Origin: CAVRQM01 sp963756975
GTDB taxonomy: Bacteria > Pseudomonadota > Alphaproteobacteria > Acetobacterales > Acetobacteraceae
Assembly (NCBI GenBank): GCA_963756975.1
Contig: CAVWPS010000001.1
Span: forward strand, 1,116,001-1,180,000
DNA: 64,000 nucleotides
Direction of reading: 5' to 3'
Part shown: positions 57,852-64,000 of the stretch, one piece after another
How positions within the stretch are numbered: the stretch's first letter is position 1
Layout: the number at the start of each line of letters is the position of its first letter
Position numbers and translations under genes: made by a program
The notes under the pieces: model-generated
The model's input: the letters and a program-made list of their open reading frames with translations, nothing else
What the model was told of the DNA's origin: nothing
Database searches by the model: none

Positions 57852-58670
57852 CTTGGTGACCCGCCTCGGGCCGTTCAGTTTGACGGGCGGCGGCGCGGGC
57901 ACGGGCACGGGCACGGGCACGGAGACATGGGGCGCGAGCGCCACGACGGCGTTCGCGGCCCGGCTCGCCTGCAACTCGCGACGCAATGCCTCGATCTCGC
58001 TTCGCATCGCCTCGACCTCCGCGTCGGAGGTCGTCACCGCGAGGGCGGGCGCGGGCTGAGGCGTGGGCGCAGCCAGTTCGGGCTCGCGGAAACCGAACGG
58101 GGAGAACAGGCTCATCGCCCGCTCCATCACCGCCATGTTTTGCCGCGCCGCCTCCTCGATCGGGAATGGGATGAACGGGGCGAGCGTCTTCTCCATCGCC
58201 AGCCGCACGTTTTCCTGCTGGCGGACGAAGCTGCTCATCGCCTGCTCGAGATAGCGCGGCATCAGGCTCTGCACGCTGTCGCCGTAAACCGCGATGAGCT
58301 GGCGCAGGAAGCTGGTCGGCAACAGGGCGCGGCCTTTGCTTTCCTCCTCGACGATGATCTGGGTCAGCACCCCGCGCGTAATGTCGTCGTTGGTCTTGGC
58401 GTCGAAGACGATGAAGTCGCGGCCGTCGCGGATCATCTCGGCGAGGCTGTCGAGGGTGATGTAGCTGGACGTCTCGGTGTTATAGAGCCGCCGGTTGGCG
58501 TATTTCTTGACGACGACGGTGGCGCGCTTGGCCGGCCCGTCTGGTTTGGACAGGCCGTCCGGCTGCTGGGCTGTATCGGGCTGCGTGTCGATGTCCGGCT
58601 GCGACACAGTCCCCGACAGGGGCTGCGACTGAACCTTATCTGGACCGGACGGGGTTGCGGCTAGCGACAT
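57843..58670 (-). CDS. phaR: Polyhydroxyalkanoate synthesis repressor PhaR
   Basis: A 275-residue PHA-responsive transcription repressor. The DNA/PHA-binding N-domain is VVKKYANRRLYNTETSSYITLDSLAEMI, preceded by a ~45-residue Pro/Gln-rich leader; the second region is LLPTSFLRQLIAVYGDSVQSLMPRYL. A coiled-coil segment (VEAMRSEIEALRRELQA) follows and the C-terminus has a VP repeat. The start is the ATG at 58670; upstream codons in the open frame are not conserved. It is divergent from the PhaC-like gene, as usual in PHA loci. Confidence 0.93.
   Translation of the reverse strand: MSLAATPSGPDKVQSQPLSGTVSQPDIDTQPDTAQQPDGLSKPDGPAKRATVVVKKYANRRLYNTETSSYITLDSLAEMIRDGRDFIVFDAKTNDDITRGVLTQIIVEEESKGRALLPTSFLRQLIAVYGDSVQSLMPRYLEQAMSSFVRQQENVRLAMEKTLAPFIPFPIEEAARQNMAVMERAMSLFSPFGFREPELAAPTPQPAPALAVTTSDAEVEAMRSEIEALRRELQASRAANAVVALAPHVSVPVPVPVPAPPPVKLNGPRRVTKGG
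57897..57920. repeat. Four perfect GGGCAC hexanucleotide units in phaR
   Basis: The units run 57897-57902, 57903-57908, 57909-57914 and 57915-57920 and encode alternating Val-Pro on the minus strand. Units of six keep the frame, so copy number changes would only lengthen the tail. Confidence 0.75.
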
Positions 58671-58754
58671 CGATCGGAACCTTCGGCGGATATTGATGCA
58701 TAGAGATGTAGCACACGGCCCCAGCGATCCCAATCGGACGCGCTTCGGTGGGCT

Positions 58755-60027
58755 TTGACCCCGGCGTCCGTCGACCCTGCTTGCGCGAGCCTCAGCGCCG
58801 ACTGGCTCACCATCGTGCAGAGCGAGATGCGGGCGCTGGCGGACGACCGGGAAGTGCGCGAGGCCCAGGCGGCGGCACTGGACCGGGTGCTGGATGATGG
58901 GCGCGGAGTTCTCGGCGAGCCAGTTCCCGGGCCCGATGCGGCGGCGCGGCCCGCGGCCGCTGGCCATGCACCTGGCGCACGCGACGGCCACGCGGATCGC
59001 GACAGCGCACGGCCCGATCTCCCCGCTGAAGGCTGACCCGGCGCTGATCGCGGGGATCGCCGCGTACCGGCGGCATCCGTTCGCGCGGACCCTGGTCGAC
59101 CCGCCGGCGATCTGGACCGAGGGCGATGCGCGATTGCTGGACTATTCCGCCGGGATTTCAGCGGGGCCGACGGTCTTGTTCGTCCCGAGCCTCATCAACC
59201 GTGCCTACGTGCTCGACTTGACCGAGGACCGGTCCATGCTGCGCTGGTTCGCGGCATCCGGCATTCGCACGCTGCTGCTGGATTGGGGCTGGCCCGGGCG
59301 CGAGCGTGCGTGGACGCTGACCGACTACATCGGAGGCCGGCTGGACCGCGCGATACATGCCGCCGGCGGCCCGGTGATCCTGGCCGGTTACTGCATGGGC
59401 GGGCTGCTGGCGCTGGCCGCCGGGCTGCGCCGTCCAGATTCCGTGCGAGGTGTCGCGTTCCTCGCCACACCGTGGGATTTTCACGCCGGCATCGATCCCG
59501 CCGGTTGGGCCGGCGTGGTTCCGGCATTGGAGCCGCTGATGGCCTCGAGCGGGACGCTGCCGGTCGACGCGTTGCAGGCGATGCTGGCGCGCCCGACGCT
59601 CGAGGACGTCGCCGAACGCTACCGCGCGTTCGGTGCCGAGCCGCAGGATTCCGACCGCGCCCGGAATTTCGTGGCGCTGGAAGATTGGCTCGCGGACGGC
59701 ATCCCCCTCGCCGCTCCCGTGGCGCGCGAAGTGCTCGGCGGCTGGTATGGCGACAACACGCCGATGAGGGGCCGCTGGCGGGTGGCCGACACCGTGGTCG
59801 ATCCGGGAAGACTGGCGGTGCCCGCTTTCGTGGCGATCCCGGGGCGCGACCGTATCGTGCCGCCGGAATCGGCGCGGGCCTTGGCGGCGAAGCTGCCGAA
59901 CGCGACCGTTCACGACGCCAAAGCGGGGCATGTCGGCATGGTCGCGGGCTCGCAAGCGGAAGCGCAACTTTGGACCCCGCTGCGCGAGTGGCTGCGGGCG
60001 TTGGCATCGGGGCTTAGCGCGCCCTAA
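58755..60027 (+). CDS. PhaC-like alpha/beta hydrolase (PHA synthase related); start and 5' frameshift uncertain
   Basis: The secure part is the frame from ATG 58894 (377 residues): FVPSLINRAYVLDLTEDRSM, LLLDWGWPGRE, and the PHA-synthase-type lipase box GYCMGGLLAL (catalytic Cys in place of Ser), with Asp and His near IPGRDRIVPPE and AKAGHVGM. Conserved N-terminal sequence RRRGPRPLAMHL starts at about 58936. Upstream, the TTG frame from 58755 (DWLTIVQSEMRALADDREVREAQ) reads toward it in the adjacent frame; one base removed near 58885-58895 would fuse them. It may be a separate small protein instead. The product should polymerise 3-hydroxyacyl-CoA or modify PHA. Confidence 0.75.
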
Positions 60028-60062
60028 ATATCTGGCAGAACAGAAACAACGGGAACGCCTCC

Positions 60063-61235
60063 ATGGAAGACATCGTCATCGTCGCCGCCCAGCGCACGCC
60101 GGTCGGAAGCTTCAACGGCGCGTTCGCCGCGACCCCGGCGCACCTGCTCGGCACGGTCGCGATCCGGGCCGCCCTGGCCGCCGCCGGGCTCGAGCCGGGC
60201 GAGGTCGACGAGGTGATCCTTGGGCAGGTGCTGACCGCCGCACAGGGGCAGAACCCGGCGCGGCAGGCCGCCATCGCCGCCGGCGTGCCCGAGGGCCGGA
60301 CCGCGTTCGGGATCAACCAGGTGTGCGGCTCCGGCCTGCGGACGGTGGCATTGGCCGCGAACCAGATCCGTGCCGGCGAGGCGGCGATCGTGGTCGCCGG
60401 TGGCCAGGAGAGCATGAGCCTGGCCCCGCACGCGGCGCATCTTCGCCAGGGCACCAAGATGGGCGACCTGTCGATGGTCGACACCATGATCAAGGACGGC
60501 CTGTGGGACGCCTTCAACGGCTACCACATGGGCAACACCGCCGAGAACGTCGCGCGCGAGCATCAGGTGACGCGCGAGATGCAGGACGAACTGGCGCTGC
60601 GGAGCCAGACCCGCGCCGCCGCCGCCCGCGCCGCGGGCCGGTTCCGCGACGAGATCGCGCCGGTGACGGTCAAGGGCCGCAAGGGCGAGACCGTGGTCAG
60701 CGACGACGAGCACATCCGCCCCGACACGTCGGCCGAGATCCTGGCGAAGCTGAAGCCGGCGTTCGACAAGGCGGGGTCGGTCACGGCGGGCAACGCGAGC
60801 GGGTTGAACGACGGGGCGGCGGCGATCGTCGTGATGTCGGCCGCCGAGGCGAACCGTCGCGGCCTGACGGTGCTGGCGCGGATCGCGAGTTTCGCGACCG
60901 CCGGCGTCGATCCGAAGGTGATGGGCACCGGCCCGATCCCGGCCAGCCGCCGCGCGCTGGAGCGGGCCGGCTGGACCGCCGCCGACCTCGATCTGATCGA
61001 GGCCAACGAGGCGTTCGCGGCACAGGCGTGCGCGGTCAACCAGCAGATGGGTTTCGACCCGGAGCGGACCAACGTGAACGGCGGCGCGATCGCGCTCGGC
61101 CACCCGATCGGTGCCTCGGGCGGGCGGGTGCTGACGACCTTGCTGCACGAGATGAAGCGCCGCGATGCCCATAAAGGTCTGGCGACGCTGTGCATCGGCG
61201 GAGGCATGGGGGTCGCCATGTGCGTCGAGCGTTGA
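60063..61235 (+). CDS. phaA: Acetyl-CoA acetyltransferase (thiolase)
   Basis: A 390-residue biosynthetic thiolase that condenses two acetyl-CoA to acetoacetyl-CoA. The acyl-accepting Cys is in NQVCGSGLRTVA (residue ~89), the His in GHPIGASGGRVL (~348) and the second Cys in CIGGGMGVAM (~378). Length and all three motifs match PhaA/AtoB. It follows the PhaC-like gene by 35 bases and, with phaR, makes a PHA locus; phaB is not in the window. Confidence 0.95.
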   Translation: MEDIVIVAAQRTPVGSFNGAFAATPAHLLGTVAIRAALAAAGLEPGEVDEVILGQVLTAAQGQNPARQAAIAAGVPEGRTAFGINQVCGSGLRTVALAANQIRAGEAAIVVAGGQESMSLAPHAAHLRQGTKMGDLSMVDTMIKDGLWDAFNGYHMGNTAENVAREHQVTREMQDELALRSQTRAAAARAAGRFRDEIAPVTVKGRKGETVVSDDEHIRPDTSAEILAKLKPAFDKAGSVTAGNASGLNDGAAAIVVMSAAEANRRGLTVLARIASFATAGVDPKVMGTGPIPASRRALERAGWTAADLDLIEANEAFAAQACAVNQQMGFDPERTNVNGGAIALGHPIGASGGRVLTTLLHEMKRRDAHKGLATLCIGGGMGVAMCVER

Positions 61236-62632
61236 AGCCGTCGACCCGCCACGCGGACCTCGGCGGAGATTTTTACGACGTCGTCGAGCCGGCGCGGTTT
61301 CCGAAGGCGGTGCTGCGCTGGCGGAACGACCGGTGGGCGCGGCGCGTCGGGCTCGGTGGGCTGTCGGACGCGGAGTGGATCGCGCATTTCGGCCGGTTCG
61401 AGCCGTTGCCGGGCAGTTTCGAGCGGCCGCTGGCGTTGCGGTATCACGGCCACCAGTTCCGCTCGTACAACCCCGACCTCGGCGACGGGCGCGGCTTCCT
61501 GTTCGCGCAACTGCACGATCTGGCGGACGACCGATTGCTCGACCTCGGCACCAAGGGCAGCGGCCGGACGCCGTGGTCGCGCGGCGGCGATGGGCGGCTG
61601 ACGCTCAAGGGCGGCATGCGGGAGTTGCTGGCGACCGAGATGCTGGAGGCGCTCGGCGTCGACACGTCGAAGACGTTCAGCCTGATCGAGACCGGGGAGG
61701 AGTTGCAGCGGGGCGACGAGCCCTCCCCCACCCGCTCCGCCGTGCTGGTGCGGCTGAACCACTCGCATATCCGCATCGGCAGCTTTCAGCGGCAGGCCGC
61801 GCTGGCGGATGTCGACGCGACGCGGCGGCTGATGGACCACGCGATCACGACGTACATGCCGTCCGTCTGGCGGGACGACACGGCCGACCGCGCGACGGCG
61901 TTCCTGACCGAGGTTTCGGCGCGCGTGGCACGGACCGGGGCGGCGTGGATGGCGGCCGGGTTCGTCCACGGCGTGCTGAACACGGACAACATCAACGTCA
62001 CCGGCGAGAGCTTCGATTACGGCCCGTGGCGGTTCCTGCCCACATTCGATCCCGGCTTCACCGCCGCCTATTTCGACCATCAGAGCCTGTACGCCTACGG
62101 CCGGCAGCCGGGCACGCTGCTGTGGAACCTGGTCCGGCTCGCCGAATGCCTGTTGCCGCTGGCCTCGCAACCGGCGCTGGAGGCGGCGCTCGATCTGTTC
62201 CGGCCCGCGTACGAGGCCGCGTTGCGGGAGGCGACGTTGCGCCGCCTCGGGCTGGACAGCGCGGGAGCGGACGCCGATCAGGCGCTGGTCGAGGGCTGGG
62301 GCGGTTTTCTGGAACGGAGCCGGGTGGCGTTCGAGCAGGCGATGTTCGATTGGCGCGGCGGCATGGCGAGTGCCGGGCGCGCGGCAAGCAGCCCGTCGGC
62401 CGAGGCTTACGCGGCCGGCGACGTGGCCGCGCTGTTCGAGGCGCACACGGCGGCGGCCAGCGCGAACCTGGATCACCCGTACTTCGCCGGCCGCACGCCC
62501 TGCACGATGCTGGTCGACGACGTCGAGGCTCTGTGGACGCCGATCGCGGAGCGCGACGACTGGAGCCCGCTCGCCGAAAAGCTCGGCCGGATCGCGGCGA
62601 TGTCCGAGGCCTACGGCACCCGGATCGTCTGA
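61232..62632 (+). CDS. selO: Protein adenylyltransferase SelO (YdiU family)
   Basis: A 466-residue pseudokinase-fold AMPylase. The nucleotide-binding segment is DLGTKGSGRTPWSRGGDGRLTLKGG, the conserved Arg/Glu helix is MRELLATEMLEALG, and the metal-binding motif GVLNTDNINVTGESFDYGPW is the family signature. I start at TTG 61232, overlapping the phaA stop (TTGA); GTG 61220 is also in frame. It is shorter than the typical ~480-500 residues. Its stop shares one base with the methyltransferase start. Confidence 0.93.
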   Translation: MKPSTRHADLGGDFYDVVEPARFPKAVLRWRNDRWARRVGLGGLSDAEWIAHFGRFEPLPGSFERPLALRYHGHQFRSYNPDLGDGRGFLFAQLHDLADDRLLDLGTKGSGRTPWSRGGDGRLTLKGGMRELLATEMLEALGVDTSKTFSLIETGEELQRGDEPSPTRSAVLVRLNHSHIRIGSFQRQAALADVDATRRLMDHAITTYMPSVWRDDTADRATAFLTEVSARVARTGAAWMAAGFVHGVLNTDNINVTGESFDYGPWRFLPTFDPGFTAAYFDHQSLYAYGRQPGTLLWNLVRLAECLLPLASQPALEAALDLFRPAYEAALREATLRRLGLDSAGADADQALVEGWGGFLERSRVAFEQAMFDWRGGMASAGRAASSPSAEAYAAGDVAALFEAHTAAASANLDHPYFAGRTPCTMLVDDVEALWTPIAERDDWSPLAEKLGRIAAMSEAYGTRIV

Positions 62633-63342
62633 TGGACCTCAAGGAGGCCGACCTGGTCGCCGACGCGGCCCGGCACTGGTATTATCGCGCCAAGACGGCC
62701 GCGATGCTGCGCCTGCTCGACGCGGAACCGGCATCCGACATTTTGGACGTGGGAGCCGGATCGGGGCTGTTCAGCAGGGCGATGCTGCGCCGGACCAATG
62801 CGGCGCGCGCCGTCTGTGTCGATCCCGGCTACCCGGCCGACCGCGACGACCGCGAGCACGGCAAACCGCTGCTGTTCCGGCGCGAGATCGGCCCGTCCGC
62901 CGCCGATCTGGTGCTGATGATGGATGTGCTCGAACACGTGCCCGACGATCGCGGGCTGGTCGCGAGCTACGTGGCGCGGGTCGCGTCCGGCACCCGGTTT
63001 CTGGTCACCGTGCCGGCGTTCGGATGGATGTGGAGCGGGCACGACGTCCGGCTGGAACATTTCCGCCGCTACACGCTGCGCGAGATCGAGCGGGCGCTGG
63101 TCGCGGCCGGTTTGCGCGTGACCCTCGGCTGTTATTTCTACGCGGGCGTCCTGCCAATCGCTGCGCTGAGCCGCAAGCTCGGCCACCTTCTGCGACCGCG
63201 CGCGGCGGCGCGCAGCCAGATGGCGGACCTGCCCGCGCCGGTGTCAGCCGTGCTGTCCGCGATCTGCGGCGCCGAACTCAGGCTGATGCGGCACAACCGC
63301 CTGGGCGGGCTCAGCGCCTGCGTGGTCGCCGTAAAACCCTGA
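62632..63342 (+). CDS. Class I SAM-dependent methyltransferase
   Basis: A 236-residue methyltransferase. The SAM motif is ILDVGAGSGLFSRAML (residues ~37-52), with an acidic CVDPGY strand next and LVLMMDVLEHVPDD as the catalytic-side loop. The region FLVTVPAFGWMWSGHDVRLEHFRRYT with histidines is typical of the methyltransferases found next to lipid-linked sugar glycosyltransferases. The C-terminus may touch the membrane (YFYAGVLPIAAL). It converges on a GT2 gene and their 3' ends overlap by 99 bases. Confidence 0.85.
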   Translation: MDLKEADLVADAARHWYYRAKTAAMLRLLDAEPASDILDVGAGSGLFSRAMLRRTNAARAVCVDPGYPADRDDREHGKPLLFRREIGPSAADLVLMMDVLEHVPDDRGLVASYVARVASGTRFLVTVPAFGWMWSGHDVRLEHFRRYTLREIERALVAAGLRVTLGCYFYAGVLPIAALSRKLGHLLRPRAAARSQMADLPAPVSAVLSAICGAELRLMRHNRLGGLSACVVAVKP

Positions 63343-64000
63343 CGGCAGCACGCGCTCCAGCAGATACAGCGGCCGGTGCTTGGTCTCGTTGAACACGCGG
63401 CCGACGTATTCGCCCAGGATGCCGAGCGTCATGAGCTGCACGCCGCCCATGAACAGCACGACCGTCATCAGGCTCGGGTAGCCGGGCACGCTGGTCCCCA
63501 TGACGATGGTGTGCGCGATCAGGAACACGCCGTAGACCAAGGCGAGCAGTGCCGCGAACAGGCCGACATAGGTCGCGATCCGGAGCGGCGCGGTGGTGAA
63601 CGAGGTGATGCCCTCGAGTGCGAGGTTCCAAAGCTTCCAATACGACCACGAACTGCTGCCCGCCTCGCGCGCCGCGCGGTCGTACGGGACGGCGATCGAG
63701 GGGAAGCCGACCCAGGCGAAGATGCCCTTCATGAAGCGGTGGTGTTCGCGCAACGTCAGCACGGCGTCGGTCGCGCGGCGGCTCATCAGCCGGAAATCAC
63801 CGACGTCGCGCGGCAGCCGGACGCCGCCGACCCGCGACATCAGCCGGTAGAACCCGCGCGCGGTGGCGCGCTTCAGCCAGCCATCGCCGTCGCGCCGCCG
63901 CCGCTGCGCGTAGACGACATCGTATCCCTCGCGCCAATGGGCCACGAGTTGGGGGATCAGCTCCGGCGGGTCCTGCAGATCGGCGTCGATCACGATCACC
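63244..64000 (-). CDS. Family 2 glycosyltransferase (polyprenyl-phosphate type), 5' partial
   Basis: GT2 enzyme of the DPM1/ArnC/GtrB group, cut by the window end. The visible part begins at the catalytic Asp region (VIVIDADLQDPPELI), followed by YAQRRRRDGDGWLKRATARGFYR and DVGDFRLMSRRA (second acidic motif). Two C-terminal transmembrane helices (IATYVGLFAALLALVYGVFLI and LMTVVLFMGGVQLMTLGILGEYVGRVF) are typical. It likely transfers a sugar to a polyprenyl phosphate. Its last ~33 residues overlap the methyltransferase on the other strand. Confidence 0.9.
   Translation of the reverse strand, partial: VIVIDADLQDPPELIPQLVAHWREGYDVVYAQRRRRDGDGWLKRATARGFYRLMSRVGGVRLPRDVGDFRLMSRRATDAVLTLREHHRFMKGIFAWVGFPSIAVPYDRAAREAGSSSWSYWKLWNLALEGITSFTTAPLRIATYVGLFAALLALVYGVFLIAHTIVMGTSVPGYPSLMTVVLFMGGVQLMTLGILGEYVGRVFNETKHRPLYLLERVLPSGFYGDHAGAEPAQAVVPHQPEFGAADRGQHG

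Noticed and set aside
58671..58754. PhaR-type palindrome in the gap between phaR and the PhaC-like gene
   Set aside because: No convincing TGC/GCA dyad was seen in the 84-base gap.
1..64000. Mobile elements, prophage, CRISPR, tRNA and rRNA genes
   Set aside because: I looked on both strands for transposase or integrase motifs, regular spaced repeats and tRNA-like cloverleaves and found none I could support.
1..64000. Pseudogene interpretation of the broken genes
   Set aside because: Shifts are near-uniform +1 events in short runs with conserved sequence on both sides, including tamB and miaB, so error is more likely than decay.

Overview
This window is a very GC-rich, densely coded bacterial chromosome segment. 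It has no rRNA, tRNA, CRISPR array, transposase or phage gene that I can see. The gene complement (PhaR/PhaA, CysD with a fused CysNC, TamA/TamB, the miaB-phoH-ybeY-corC block, OmpR-type regulator, Hedgehog/intein-like Hint proteins) points to an alphaproteobacterium. Rhodospirillales, probably Acetobacteraceae, is my best guess; the genus cannot be read from the sequence. Intergenic gaps are short and many genes share ATGA, GTGA, TTGA or TGATG stop/start junctions. No gap exceeds about 220 bases.

Layout, first half. 1-2.9 kb: a Rieske oxygenase (cut by the window edge), an M20 amidohydrolase and a nucleoside deaminase. 2.9-9.8 kb: a secreted serine protease, a short Hint-domain protein, a CBS protein, MscL, a ChaC-like cyclotransferase, a divergent ClC channel and a DenD-like dehydrogenase. 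9.8-19.7 kb: an MFS transporter with a GST, an FAD oxidoreductase coupled to cysD-cysNC (sulfate activation), a quinone oxidoreductase, an alpha/beta hydrolase, a photolyase-like FAD protein and an AlkA-type glycosylase. 20.0-28.3 kb: a sugar-binding protein, two permeases, an MGH1-like glycosidase, a GT4 glycosyltransferase and an FkbM-type double methyltransferase, which look like one carbohydrate uptake/processing cluster lacking its ABC ATPase.

Layout, second half. 28.3-30.8 kb: a DUF1345 membrane protein and two tandem, paralogous secreted proteins of unknown function. 30.8-36.4 kb: uvrB, a pteridine-reductase-like SDR, folB and uvrC. 36.5-42.4 kb: tamA-tamB (outer-membrane assembly). 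42.5-49.4 kb: a PlsC acyltransferase, a DoxX-like protein, a DUF29 protein, miaB-phoH-ybeY-corC and aqpZ. 49.4-53.6 kb: a 1399-residue Hint protein with three internal repeat modules. 53.5-56.9 kb (minus): ribA, a canonical ClC, a hypothetical gene and a YkuD-type L,D-transpeptidase. 57.1-61.2 kb: a response regulator, phaR, a PhaC-like hydrolase and phaA. 61.2-64 kb: SelO, a methyltransferase and a GT2 glycosyltransferase cut by the window end.

A caution for any reader: at least eleven otherwise normal genes are broken by about fifteen frameshifts, and nearly all are explained by one extra base, often in a short homopolymer. Broken genes include tamB, miaB and cysNC. I read this as residual sequencing or assembly error rather than decay, and have annotated those loci as single genes with the shift positions given.
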